Below are positions 37,351 through 49,312 of a stretch of 64,000 bases of DNA, piece after piece. The notes under the pieces were generated by a model. It made no database searches and was not told the DNA's origin. It saw nothing but the letters and a program-made list of their open reading frames with translations. The stretch covers positions 248,001-312,000 of the forward strand of contig VWZX01002690.1 of the NCBI GenBank assembly GCA_013399015.1, in the 5' to 3' direction. The number at the start of each line of letters is the position of its first letter. Position 1 is the stretch's first letter. The stretch is from Galbula dea (lineage: Eukaryota > Chordata > Aves > Piciformes > Galbulidae). A program made the translations under genes and the position numbers.

Positions 37351-37475
37351 ATCACAGAATCATGATGGTTGGAAAAGCCCTCTGAGATCATCCAGTTCAA
37401 CCATGCATCCAACACTGCCATGCTCACCACAAAACCATGGCCTCAAGCACCACATCTCCATGTTTTATGAAGTCT
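37351..37475 (-). mobile_element. CR1 LINE 3' fragment
   Basis: A 125-bp reverse-strand CR1 tail. It shares the 'catggttttgtggtgagcatgg' type segment with the copies at 3052 and 14315, and ends with a single intact octamer-like unit. Confidence 0.9.
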
Positions 37476-37592
37476 TCTACTTACACTCCAAACTCTTAAC
37501 CATCCACCTTTAAAAAGACTTGGTGTTAGCAAGACTTTTTTCTCCTTAGCAGTAGGGATGATCTCAAAATTTAGATCACAGTCAAAATTAAG

Positions 37593-37651
37593 TTTTTCCC
37601 TTTTTTCACATTTTCTTTTTTCTTCCTTTTTTTCCTTCTCTTTTCTTCCTC
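37593..37651 (+). repeat. T/C-rich low-complexity tract
   Basis: Mostly pyrimidines with TTTTCTTCC motifs and one ACA interruption. Confidence 0.7.
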
Positions 37652-39719
37652 AAATTAATCAAACATGTACTTGGTTATCTGAATGACTTAGTTTGCCTCT
37701 ATTTTATAAGGCTTACTAGTCTCTGGGGCAGTTATCAGCACCTTCACTGGAAAACAAAACCTAGAAAAGAATGTTTTCCCCAAAATCTCCTTTGTCCTGA
37801 ATCAGTTAAACATGCAAAGAGCAGAGTTTCCATTACTCCTCTGTGATTCAGCCCTGCAACAGCCATCAAAATTAACATTTCCTTTTACTCTAATTAAAAT
37901 TAATTGAAAGCAGATGCTTTAAGCCAGCTTGCCATACTGTCAGCATAATCAGTTTGTCTTATTCTAGATAAAGCCATACCTGCTTGCTAAAGGTGTGCAT
38001 GTTCTAGCTGCCTTCACTCACCTCTGAATGTTAATAAACTACCCAGCAGGCAGGTGAGAAGAATTTTCTCAGGCAATGCTTTGACTTTTGGTGGAAATAA
38101 TGCCTTCAGAAGACAAACCAGGAGTCATACTACCCAGACAGCCCAGCCAAACCATGGACTGGAGCAGAAATGGTCTTTTGAGGGACTCCTCCTTCATGGG
38201 AGGTACATGATCAGTGTGATTTAAGAAGGTGAGTCTGTAAGGAAGGGGATGGGGAATGCACACTGGAAATGTTTAGCTTGCACAGATAAACAACATCTAA
38301 TGGCATCATAAATCATGAGACAGGACTTCCCTCATCCAACACAGCTAATGCCACAGGATACTGGTGGTACAGAATATATGCCTGCTTATCAAATGAAATG
38401 AGATTCAAAAACAATCTGGTAAATATTCCTGAAGTACTCCAAAAGGCAAGGAGAGTTCCTCCTTTTCCTGCAGCTCCAGTCCTTCCCCTACCTGCTCATA
38501 GTCTCCTTCTGTTGGTTGCCAAACACAACTGTGTAGGTGAGCTGCAGACACAAGTGTGCAGATGCACAAACACCTGCATGCACACCATGTTTTAACTTGA
38601 CATTTGTTTTAAAGCCTTCTGTGCAAAGTCTGGTGGAGCCATAACACACGCCTCCAGGAGAAACTTACTCTGTGTTTTGGAGGTACTCCTGTGCCCCAGC
38701 AACTATTCCACCTTTCCCAGCTTCCAGCCAACACAGCCTTCTATTTCCATTCTGACTTTCATCAGAAGATCTCAGAGGATGCTACCACACTATGGGATCC
38801 CCTCACTGCCAGCCTGAGTATTAACAGTTCTTTTTTACAAGTAAAAACACAACTAGATTCCTCTGTCAATATAATCAACCTCCTTGTGTTCCTCTTCTGC
38901 CCTTCCAAGGTCCTGAACACATTTGTTCCCACCTTGACATCTTTCACTGGCCCAGCAAAAATGCTGGTGAGCCATGTGGTAGGCAGGATCATATCTAAAT
39001 AGGCTGGAAAAAAACTAAATAAGCTGATAAAAGACCTTTGTTTGGAGGCAGAGCTTATGTTTCAGCCAAGTCAGTGCCCAGCTGTGACTCACCAAGTATA
39101 TGTTTGTGCCAGTACAGCACCAGGGTAGAAACAAGTGGCCAGTGAACAGAAGGGCAGAACTGTGCCTGTTGAAGCTATCACTGCCATTCAGCATCTAGAT
39201 CTAGGTTGCTACCTGTTCTTGGGTCCAGATCAAAAATCACATCTTCAGTTACTCACTTGACCCCCTCAAGGACACAGAGAAAGTCAGCCCCAGAAATCTG
39301 GGTCTGCACTGGCCTGATAGAGAAACCCTGTTTAAAACAGCTCTTAGAAAGTTCTCAGTGCCTTGCTTCTCAGGATATATAATTGCACATTACTTGTGGC
39401 ATTTTAATCACTTCTGAAAGTACTGCCTGGAATTGTCAAGTTATTTGAAGACAAAGCAATCTCCAACAGGCATAGTTTAAGAAGGGCTAGTTTTAGAAGT
39501 CTACCTTGCTCCCAAACACATTGAGTAGGGCTTTCCCCCCCCCCTTCCTCTCCTCCACTGCATGGCAAAGATGTGTGAGCTGCACTTTCTGAGCCAGGTC
39601 ACCTTTAAGAGCACGGTGACATGCCACAGAACTATTCTCCAGCCCTCACCAGAGATGTCTGCCAGTGCAAAGTCTGTGACAAAGGACTGAAATGACAGCA
39701 CTTTGACTCACTTCTACAT

Positions 39720-40180
39720 TGTGTTTGTTTAGGAAGGTCCTAGAAATTGTATTTCACCAACCACATTCGCTATCAACACACAATTATCTGGCTTAATCAT
39801 GTGGAACAGTGGCAAATTCACCTGGGGCTTAAGAACTAATGACATTCTCGTCTGAGCTGCTTTAGTGAAATGGCCTAGCACCTGAAGCAGGAACAGCAAG
39901 ATTGCTCAAGAAAATTTGGTTTTCTTTTTTCATTTCACAGCATAGGGGCTCTGCTCAAATCAACAAACGCTCCTGATTAAATAGCTGTGGTAGTTGACTT
40001 ATTTGCACTCGTGTGTATGGCTCTGAATGTACATTGAGAATCCCTAACCTTTACAGGAAAAGAATTGTCTGTGACTTGGGTTTAATGCATTTGCCCTTTT
40101 GACATAGAAAAGAAGAAAATAATTTGGTGGTTTTATCATTTTGATGTTAAGAGATATAGAAGCGTAGGTAAGCCTAAATA
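39720..40180. promoter_or_regulatory. Candidate conserved noncoding element (second)
   Basis: About 460 bp without repeats. It retains CpGs near 39768, 39849, 39968, 40009 and 40162 in an otherwise CpG-poor interval, and has AT-rich motifs such as 'cacaattatctgg', 'cttaatcatg' and 'ctcctgattaaatagc'. No long open frame crosses it. The regulatory role is inferred from texture only. Confidence 0.35.
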
Positions 40181-41021
40181 TTCCAAAACTAGCACAGGGG
40201 CAACAGCAAAAAAAACCCCAACAACAACCAAAAACAACCCAAGACCTCTCCTCTTCTCACACTGTGAATGTATTTGTAGCTATTTTTGTCTGCAGCCTGG
40301 CCAGGGCCATTTAAATGCTGCTTGCTCAACAGAAATTCAGGCCCTTCTGTTGGCCTCCCCTGTGGTACACAGCAGGTGAATTGTGTTGCTGCTGACTGTG
40401 CCACTCAGTCTCAAAAGTTTACAGGCTGGCAAAGGTGGGAAATTGAGTGTTCAAGCTTCTGAATGCTTCAGCAAAGGGGCAAGATGGGTTGGGGGATCAC
40501 CCACTCCTTCTCTTTTGGCTACCCTATTTCCATGAAAAAATCAAGATCTAAAAAACCTATTCAGGAAGATATAGCAGGGTCTCTGGGCTTTATATGACTA
40601 CAGGGGTTATTTCCCCCTTGATGTCTCACTCTGTCATAATAGCCATTTCATTAGCACTCCAGATGACTGTGCTTTTTAACTCTCAACACTAGCATAAGCC
40701 AGTATAGCCAGATTGAAGTCAAGAGTTACAGCAAATAATATTGACAGAGGATCCAGACACTAAATCCAACTCAGAAGACATGAAGAAAGCACTTCGTTTA
40801 TCTGTGTCTGTAAGACTCCCATGTGCTCTAAAAAAGGCCATGCTTTAACACCAGACCATCTAACATCTTAGGGAAAAGACCATAGCTACCAAACTGGTGG
40901 TGTTTGGGTGACAGATAGGGAGATAAATGCAGCCAGCATGGATGTGTGTGGCTTCTGTGACACCAGTGCCTTACCATCAAGAGCAGGTTGGTCAGTGAGG
41001 TCAGCAGTGTCAGGATACAAT

Positions 41022-41229
41022 GAATTCACTGTGTGTTAACCTACAATCAATTCATTCCATGTGTAAATTCACAACAAATTCAGTGTGTGTGTAAATCTAC
41101 AGAAAGTTCACTGTATATATAAATTCACAATAAATTCACTGCATATGTAAATTCACAATAAAATCACTCTGTGTGAACTCACAGTAAATTCACTACCCAT
41201 GTCAATTCACAATAAATTCACTGTATTCC
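41022..41229 (+). repeat. Degenerate minisatellite, 28-bp period
   Basis: Seven full units and one partial unit, each beginning AATTCACTG or a close variant. Starts at about 41022, 41049, 41077, 41105, 41133, 41161, 41187 and 41215 give spacings of 27, 28, 28, 28, 28, 26 and 28. The shared unit pattern is AATTCACTG, a variable TGTGTGT or TATAT core, then AAATTCACAATA. Units differ at several positions, so the array is old. Confidence 0.9.
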
Positions 41230-41614
41230 AGCAAAAGAGTGTCACTGATAAAGAAGAAATGTTGTTTCCAGATGGGTCCTACCCTATATTTCTTTTGGAC
41301 ATTTTGCTGTTAAGGCTGTAAGTGTTGGTTCAGTGCCAGAGAAGCAGAAGATGTGAGCCCAGGTGCATTAGTGCAGGCATGTATGTGAATCCTGCCATCC
41401 CAGTCCCCACACAGAAGTTACTACACCTACAGTCACTTATCAGTAATACTAGGTTCCATCAGGCATATCAGGAAATAATATGGTAATTTCCACAAGCACC
41501 AAGTGGAAAATATTTATGGTGCAGTGGTTTAATATATCTGTATTTTATACTTCTAAGATTGTACCTGATGACATAATAAGAGTTTGAGTTTAAATAACAG
41601 CTGGGTGATTTCAG

Positions 41615-41645
41615 GAAGAAGAAGAAGAAGAAGAAGAAAAAAAAA
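41615..41645 (+). repeat. (GAA)n microsatellite with A tail
   Basis: About seven or eight GAA units followed by a run of about nine or ten A, then GG. Confidence 0.85.
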
Positions 41646-42730
41646 GGTTTGCACTGGCAGCAAGCTTCCTCCTTCACAAAAAAACCTTTTCCATGTTCCT
41701 CAGGATTGCCAGCCTGGGGCAAGCTTAATTAAAGTCAATGGAGAAAAAAATTGAATACTTAAAAGTGCTATTTGGGGCTCACAGAGCTTGAATGACTCAA
41801 AATATGAAATATTCAATTACTAATAATCATGAGGTTTTGTTTGGGGAGAGTTTTTGTCTCTCACTCCACACTTCACATCCTTCCCCTTTCTTTCTCTGCT
41901 AGACAGAAGGGTTAAAAGAGAAGAAAATTAGCAGCTGAGCTGCAGGGATGAAGAGAAACCCTCATCTCCCCAGCCTTTTGCTCTTTGTCATCCTGGTCTC
42001 TCCCTTTGCTTCAGACCTTCTGCATGCTCCTTGCTCTCCTGAATCACTCTCCATCCTCTCAGTCTTCTCTTTTCACTTGTTCAGAGTGTGCTGGTGAGTT
42101 GTGAGGCAATGATCTGACTAGGAACATGACCTTACCTTTAGCAGCTGTTGGTTGGGTGCCCAGGAGAGTCTGAATGGCCTCCTGAGTTGGGCACATCACT
42201 TATCAAACCCCAAGGCTTCCAATGGCCCTGGGAGGACCTGACTCCAGGACTCACTTCTCAACCAAAGCTCAAGAAGCCTTGGAAAGGGAAAAATCTGTTA
42301 GGCAAGGGCAGTGAAACTCAAATTGTTTCTATTTACTGGATTGCAGCATTAGAGGGAGTGAGCTCACATTTAAGCACATGCCCTGTCCAAAGGCACATCT
42401 GATTCCAAATATTAGGTTCTAGATCATGGGAGGCAGGGTTCATGGGGATTGATGCTTCAGTCAACCAAACAGTGCTGTGCAAGAGGCCAAGCTATTTCCT
42501 CAGCCTTAGAATTCAACCCAAACCAAACCAATGTTTGATCAATGTATTCAAACAGGACCCAAAAGAGCTGAAGTCAGCCTGCCAGAGCAGTGTTGAATAT
42601 TCCCTGCTTTCTTTCAAGTATACTCCAAGTGTTCTGAACAAAGGACAGCTTGGGCTCAGTTTTGGCCTCTTCCAGTATTACTGGAAGAAACAAAAGTTAA
42701 GGTTCATTAGGTACCTGATGAGGAGAGGCT

Positions 42731-42750
42731 GAGTGAGTGAGTGAGTGAGT
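42731..42750 (+). repeat. (GAGT)5 microsatellite
   Basis: Five perfect GAGT units. Confidence 0.85.
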
Positions 42751-44770
42751 GGTTTAGCACTTTTTGCTTTCTTACAATCAAAGAAAGACCTAACCTGGAG
42801 AAATGGCAAATTAATTAACATATTCCCCAGTAGTTAATGACACCTCAGCAGAAGGCAACTCTTAAAATGTGAAACCCTTGACATTGCTAGCATAGAAAAA
42901 TAAAGTACATGTCTCTCAGTGGGTACCAGGGACCTATATTATGTCCTACTGCTGGTTACAGAATTTTCAATATTTTCTTATCCTTTTTCACTCATATGAA
43001 CTGCAGCTTATAGCAGTGGTAATCATTTCCTGTGTTTGAAAAAGAGATGAAAGCATTCATGGATGAAAGCAAGTTGGATTTAATCTCCTTCTCTCTCATC
43101 CAGTGCACTGTACTGATCATTTTCCAAAAAAACAAGACTTAAGCTCATTTTTGTCATGACAAAACTAGTTTCATAATAATCAGATGGCAATTCCTAGTGT
43201 ACACAATTCTAATATAATTACCAGGAGGAAATGTAGAGGGAGTTGCAGGTTTGAGATAAAGAAAAGCCTCTGAATTTTGTATTAATGTCTCAGACTCTCT
43301 TATTTGTGCAAGTAATCAATCTTTCTGGGAGTAGAATAGTAATTCTTTGTGAGAGAAAAAAATGACAAGAGTCTGAGGAAGAAAGCAGATAATCTGAGTT
43401 TCATTCTGTACACAGCAGGTCAGCTGTGATTGACAAAGCTCATCACAAAACTATAGCTCCCAGAATAATCCCAACAGCAGAGTTTCATTTGCAGTCGGAG
43501 CAGTGTTAATGACATGTTTAACAGCTGCTTGTTGAAGTTTGGAATCTGCATTAACCTGCAGAGCACTGAACAGAGAAATGAGGAGAAGTACTGAAATCAA
43601 GCCTGCATTATGCTGACAGCCCAGGGTAAGGGTAGTGGGAGAGAGGGGGGGAGTGGTTTGTGGAGAAGGAGGATGCAGAGGAGCGGGTTTGGAGGGTTCA
43701 GCTGAAGATAAGGATGGTGGAGGAGGTGACAGCATCCCATCAAGGAACACAAAAGGCTTCAAAAGGCAACTGAGAGGTAGGGGAAAATTCAACAGAAATG
43801 AGCAAAAAAGGGAGAAGTGGGAAGGGAAGGAAGAGGAGAACCAACACCACTGTGCCTCACAGGCTCTCCCGCCCTTTGGCCAGCCTGTTTTCCAGTCTGG
43901 AGTTGTTCTCTTGCCTACCCTAAAAACAGGACTAGTTTCACAACAGTCAGTCTCCTGCTGACAGCCATTTCAAGATAAAAGGCTAATCCCTAATGAAGAA
44001 ACAACAACAGGTCACTGGGTGCCCTTTCCATGCCACACTGGTATCCGGCAATTAGAGGCTGAGACATCCTGGTCTGACTCCAATCTTCCTCCACCAGTGC
44101 ACATGTCAAGAGCCAGAGTGTGTGCTTGAGTTGCCCATGGCCTGTTCTACACCAGCTCTTTCTCATACTGCTGATACTAAGGTCAGTGAGACACAAGCAA
44201 AGGACAAAGACCTGGCAGGCTCTGGTCTCTATCTGTGTGCTTCAAAAGGTTGGCAGTGCCAACAGGCATCTTCTGGTGGGGATGGTGACTGATAGGGACA
44301 TATCCATACAGTACCTTCATAGGTTAAAGGAGATGCTGCTTGCTGTCCTTTGTTGCTCAGAGTACTGGGATCAGCTATGGCTTCCATTAAAAGTCACTGG
44401 TAGGACATCCCTCACACCAGCTACTTTGACCTTTCCTGTCTGAGAGACAGCTCAGCATTTTTCACTGGAATGGGTTATCCTCTGTTGTTCCAGGGTACAA
44501 ACAGGACACATTTAACCCTTTAGAAAATCCCATCCTTTAGACCAGGAAGGTGTTTAACTTCCACCTCAGTCCCACATAGTCTTAGACTTCCAGGCAGGTA
44601 AATCCAAGCACATCACAGCCTGAACTGAAGAGCTTCTCAAGCACCTGGCAAAACTTCTTTCCAAAGACAAGCACTTGAAAATAGAAGTCTATTTAGGGTT
44701 AATTCAGGTCTAGCTAGGCTAGACTCAGCAGACCTATCCCAATGCCTCCAATCTAATACTACTAGATGTG

Positions 44771-44950
44771 CTTTTAGCTTTAACCCAAGTGACCATTCCT
44801 AGGAAGCTGTCAAAGCTTTTACCTTTAACCCAAGTGACCATTCCTAGGAAGCTGTCAAAGCTTTTACCTTTAACCCAAGTGACCATTCCTAGGAAGCTGT
44901 CAAAGCTTTTACCTTTAACCCAAGTGACCATTCCTAGGAAGCTGTCAAAG
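44771..44950 (+). repeat. 45-bp minisatellite, four units
   Basis: Four units of exactly 45 bp (44771, 44816, 44861 and 44906). Units 2-4 are identical and unit 1 differs by a single base at unit position 7 (G instead of C). Because 45 is divisible by three, open frames persist on both strands and give 15-residue protein repeats. These are a by-product of the period and there is no sign of a gene. Near-identity means recent tandem duplication or homogenisation. Just upstream is a short inverted repeat (arms GTCTAGC/GCTAGAC, 44708-44724). Confidence 0.97.
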
Positions 44951-45475
44951 ATTTTTGTCTTTCAAGAATATTTAGTATTGGAAGCCAAGACATGCCAAGA
45001 GTAAGCCCAGGCCATGAAAAGCAATACAAGTTTGGAGGGGTACCAGTCTGACCCAAGCTTAGAGGTTACACTGATGGTGAAGTCTACCTATGATTTTCTT
45101 CACATGCCTACAGCTCCAGGGTTTGATTTGTTACCTTGTATTTTATTTTCAATTCATATGTCTTTGTCTCTAGTGAGGATCAAAATCTCAGCTCTGGAAC
45201 AACACTGTCTGGGAAGCAAGCCAAAACACAGCTGATGCTCTCTGAAAGCAACAGGAGAAAGAACAACAGCATTGAGTTGGCATGGTCCAGAGGCTAGAGC
45301 AGGGGTCAGAGACCTGTGTTGTATAAATATATTGCTTATCACAGGACCAAGGGCAATAGCTCTTGGCATTCTTAGTCAGAAGGGGTTTTGTTTACAGAAA
45401 AGTCAAAATTAGGCTGAATATTGAATATTCCTGTGGTGGTTTGCTCTCACTGGCTTGGTTGCATATGGTGAAAAA
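44951..45475. other. Noncoding single-copy DNA
   Basis: No gene or repeat recognised between the minisatellite and the next CR1 tail. Confidence 0.6.
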
Positions 45476-45580
45476 CATCAAGGTGTGGTATTTAAGGCCA
45501 AGGTTTAGTAGCATGGTGGTGATTGGTTGATGGTTGGACTGGATGATCTTAGAGGTCTCTTCCAACCTTCATGATTCTAT
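45476..45580 (+). mobile_element. CR1 LINE 3' fragment
   Basis: Forward CR1 tail of about 105 bp: 'aggtgtggtatttaaggcca', 'ggtttagtagcatggtggtg', 'ttggactggatgatcttaga', 'ggtctcttccaacctt' and 'catgattctata'. Confidence 0.92.
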
Positions 45581-46663
45581 AAATATGTCTGAAAGCATTT
45601 TGTTGGGAAGTCTTTTCACAAGAATTTCACAGACAACCTTCTGACATCTTAAGGCACATAACAACCCAAACAGTGCACTAGGGCAAAAATAGAGATGGAG
45701 ACATATGTGAGGTGGAAGTGAAACATGTCATCTCTCCCAGTCAGCATCTTCTACTAGAGAAAATGTATGTATTTTGTCATTCTAGCCTCTTGTCCAGAAA
45801 AAATCTTCTCATCCTGTGAAAAATTTCTCTTCCTCTCTCAGCTGTCCTATAGACTTAGGTGTTTAAAATCAAACTTTGGGATCATTTCCTTATGTTTAAA
45901 CAGCCATTTGCTGGCAGTGAATAATGTCAGACACTGCTTTTACCCTTCTTTATGCATACCTGCTAGCTACTGCATTATCAAAAGCCTTAGACAGTAGAGT
46001 TAATTTGTCCCCTAAACCAGATGCAATGGATTTACACAGATCCTGATGGTTTTGACAGTAAAATCTACTCCTGGGACAGTCTCCTTAATCCGTGTTCCCA
46101 AACAAACCTGAGGGCAAAGACTGAGTGATAGTAAAGCTGTTGAACGTGGAAATAAATAACAAACAAAAGGAAATGAGATCTGTATCTGTGGGACAATTTG
46201 GCAGTGTGTTTAAAAGCCTTTGTTTTGATTTTCACAGCTATCTTTTTAATAAAGAGACTCTGTTAGCTAGAGGATTTTCTCAGGGAGAGCTTAGCAAGCC
46301 ACATTATTTCCTGCTCAGCCTTTAAGTTTGCAGGGGCCAGGAAGTTTGTTCTAGAGAGCATCATTTCAGAAGCAGGGTTAGTGGCTGGGTCTAAATATAC
46401 AAAAATTCACAGTCACTAGAACTAACCACTCCATGCTGCTCCACAATGTCAGAGAATTGTGACTACTGTTGAATTTTAGCATCATTTCTGCACTGCAGCA
46501 TTATTTATTAACTTAGCATACTCTATGAATTTTAATGTTTTCCTAGATGATAACAATAGACAGTGAAGGGTTTGGTAGCATCATGTATTACTTGTGCTCT
46601 CCACATCTGGCTCTGCTGGGTGCTCTGTCTTCTCCTATTTGGTTTCTCCACAATTGAGTTGAA
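45581..46663. other. Noncoding single-copy DNA
   Basis: No gene recognised. 46070-46260 is repeat-free with two CpGs, but I do not call it regulatory. Confidence 0.6.
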
Positions 46664-47052
46664 CAACTGAGAGAGTTGGGGTTGTTCAGTCTGGAGAAGA
46701 GAAGGCTCCAAGGAGACATTCTGGTGGTCTTCCAGGATGTGAAGGGGGCTACAAGAAAGCTGGGGAGGGACTTTTGAGGAGGTCAGACAGTGATAAAACC
46801 AGGGGAAACGGATGCAAACTAGAGGAGGGGAGATTTAGATTGGATATTAGGAAGAAGTTCTTCACTGTTAGGGTGGTGAGACAGTGGAACAGGTTGCCCA
46901 GAGAAGTTGTGGAAGCCTCATCCCTGGAAGCTTTTAAGGCCAGGCTGGATGGGGCTCTGGGCAACTTGATCTAGTGGATGGTGTCCCTGCCAGGCAGGGG
47001 GGTTGGAACTGGATGATCTTTAATGTCCCTTCCAACTCTGACAATTCTATGA
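46664..47052 (+). mobile_element. CR1 LINE fragment, young-looking subfamily
   Basis: Forward CR1 of about 390 bp starting at the GAGAGTTGGGGTTGTTCAG motif. The frame 46774-46974 is open to the expected ORF2 stop and encodes RFRLDIRKKFFTVRVV, WNRLPREVVEASSLEAFK and a terminal ALGNLI. The 3' end has 'ctgccaggcaggggggttgg' and 'ggaactggatgatcttta'. The coding and tail parts are close to those of the copy at 58238, differing at a small minority of positions. Confidence 0.96.
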
Positions 47053-48679
47053 CTTGCAGCAGTAAAAGTTCAATGGAACTTGGCTGTGCAGAGGCTGGAA
47101 GCCATGGCTTTGCAGAGACTAGGAGGATGGAGAAGAGCTACAAACTATGGGAGTGTCCCTGGAGAGCAAGAGTTCCTGATGTAAGCAGCACCATTTAAAT
47201 TAAAAGAGAAGTCAGATCAACTTCCTTTGGAAAAATTCTTTGGGAAACAATACTGCTGTGTTAAAGTGTGCTGGGGCCATCTCCAATGACCATAGCTTTA
47301 CACTAGGGCTGCTTCATGTTCTCCATTAATATTATCTAGCTTTGCCACAAAGAAGTCTTTCCACAGACACTGAGATCAGCTCTTTGCACAAGAGGGAACT
47401 GTCAAAAGAGGGATTGCCCAGTAGGAAAAGGGGAGAATGCACAACTGAGAGAGTTCATTGATTTTTCATTCTGGTTTGGTGTAAAAATATTGCAGTTCTC
47501 ATGTGGCTTTTCTAAAGGTGCTGGATATCAGACCAAGGAAAACAGCAAAAGAAAGTAAAAAACCCCAGAGACTCAACTTTTAACCAGATACACATACATT
47601 GCACACACAACTATAGTTTAATTTGGTGTAAGGAAGTGAGAAGATTTTAACACCTTTTAGTGGAAGCATATGTTATATTTACCCTTAACATCTCAGGGCC
47701 TTTTTTATAGGCAGACAAGAATGAGGTGGCAGCAACACAAATGAGAATCAAGCTCCATACCTATCTGAACAAATTTCTTGCACTAATGGGTTGAATTACA
47801 GGAGATGATCTTGTTGCCATATGTGCATTTTGCTCCTCTTAACCATATGGCTTTATTGCTAAGCAAAATATTTCTAGATTTCTATTTTTTTCCATCCTCA
47901 AGCTGGGACAAATGTCAGCATTTTGAAATTTTTCCCATATTAAGAGCAGGAGGGGTGGAAATTGTGTGAAAGCAGTTAAAATATTTCCTTTACATCTCAG
48001 ACTTTTAAAAAAGTTTAGAGTATAATTAGTGTAGCTTACAAAGGAATTCCTTATTTTGAGCTGGAAGTAGGGATTTTTCTCCAGAGAAGGTCAGAAGAGA
48101 ATGATAATTTATCAGGATTTTGGAAAGTTTGAATTTGAATGAATCAGCATTTTTAGCAGATAAATAGTCTTTAAATTGAACATTTTTTTTCCAACCTTCT
48201 CCCCAAAAGACCCCATAATAGATAATTTGTGATTTGAAGGGAAGCCAATCAGCTTTTTGTTAGTGCAGGAAGAGACAGGGAAATGTGAAAGTGGGAGAGG
48301 AAAGGCAGACAGAGGAAGCTTTTTTAGAGGGGCAGGGGTTTCAAAGCAGGCATGGAATGGGACAGAAGCAAAGAAATTGAGCAAAGAAATGGGGAATGGC
48401 AAAGCACAGAACACAGAAGCTAAGGAGCTTTGGTGAGGATTGTGATTTCACCTGTGGCAAAGAGAGAAAATGGGAAGTCCTCACCTGGTCATTAAGCTAG
48501 TTATGACCTAAGCAAGCTGTTGCCCTTAGTTTGGATTTGAGTCAAGAAAGGCTGATGAAACCCTGAGGTCATGAGAGAACATGAAACTGGAGCTGTGGTT
48601 TCAACAGCCATTGTCACATCTAGCACACTAGGTGTACTCCTGGAGTGTGTTTCCTGGTTCAGTTCCAACCCAAAGGATT
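47053..48679. other. Noncoding single-copy DNA
   Basis: No gene or recognisable repeat. The reverse 100-codon frame at 48112-48414 lies over A/G-rich DNA and has no domain. Confidence 0.6.
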
Positions 48680-48866
48680 AGAATCATGGAATGATAGAAT
48701 GGTTTGGCTTGGAAAGGACCTTAAAGCTCATCTAGTCCAACAACCTCACAGCCAGCAGTGACATCTGCAACTAGATCTGGTGACTCAGAGACCTGTCCAA
48801 CCTGACCTGAAAGGCTGCCAGGGATGGACCTTCTACCACTTCCTTGGGCAACCTCTTTCAAGATTC
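48680..48866 (-). mobile_element. CR1 LINE 3' fragment, diverged
   Basis: Reverse-strand CR1 of about 185 bp. On the plus strand it starts 'agaatcatggaatgatagaatgg' and continues through 'aaaggaccttaaagctcatc', 'tagtccaac', 'gccagggatgg' and 'ccacttccttgggcaacct'. It ends in the ORF2 C-terminal region at a 5' truncation. Confidence 0.9.
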
Positions 48867-49228
48867 AACATCTACCTAGGACCAGAGCAATGGAAATGTT
48901 CATCCAAAGCAGATCTAGACACAAGGCCTTGCTCATGTGCAGGTTTCAGACACCCTGGGTCTAGCCCATGACATGAAGCAAACTGGTAAGAAGAGACAAG
49001 GGCAGATTGGCTTCAACAGCACTCTCTTGAGCTGCAGAAAGATAAATCTTCATGTACCAAATCCTTGGCTAGCTTTGAGAGAAGGATAGACCCAGTCAGT
49101 GCATCCTCCCTTTGCAATGGCTTCCTAACTGGAAGGAGAAATGGTAGAGAGCTAAGTGGATGAGTGAAAGCCTTCATGTAGCATTTCCCACCAATGTTCA
49201 GATCTCCTTCCTATAAGAAAAGAAGTGA
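48867..49228. other. Noncoding spacer
   Basis: Unique sequence between two reverse-strand CR1 tails; nothing recognised. Confidence 0.6.
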
Positions 49229-49312
49229 CCACAGAATCACTAAAGTTGGAAGAGACCTCTAGGATCATCAAGTCCAACCCTTAACCTATCACCAATCTTT
49301 CCTTGACCATGG
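49229..49312 (-). mobile_element. CR1 LINE 3' tail
   Basis: Reverse CR1 tail of about 85 bp, plus strand 'cacagaatcactaaagttgg', 'aagagacctctaggatcatc', 'aagtccaacccttaacctatc'. The same older subfamily as the tails at 2862, 53867 and 60856. Confidence 0.9.

Larger units (their letters stand above)
37476..41021. other. Noncoding single-copy DNA, no CR1
   Basis: No gene recognised. Contains a T/C-rich tract at 37593-37651, a 10-bp C run at 39535-39544 and the CNE-like block at 39720-40180. Confidence 0.6.
41230..44770. other. Noncoding single-copy DNA, no CR1
   Basis: Contains a GAA/A tract at 41615-41645, a GAGT repeat at 42731-42750 and a G/A-rich region at 43624-43840. No gene is recognised. 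The reverse 113-codon frame at 43451-43792 partly reads through this G/A-rich DNA and is not credible on its own. Confidence 0.6.

Noticed and set aside
44734..44931. 15-residue protein repeats on both strands
   Set aside because: Produced by a 45-bp minisatellite, whose period is a multiple of three; no gene around it.
44771..44950. Possible CRISPR array
   Set aside because: Units are contiguous with no spacers, and the context is avian DNA; the same applies to the other tandem arrays.
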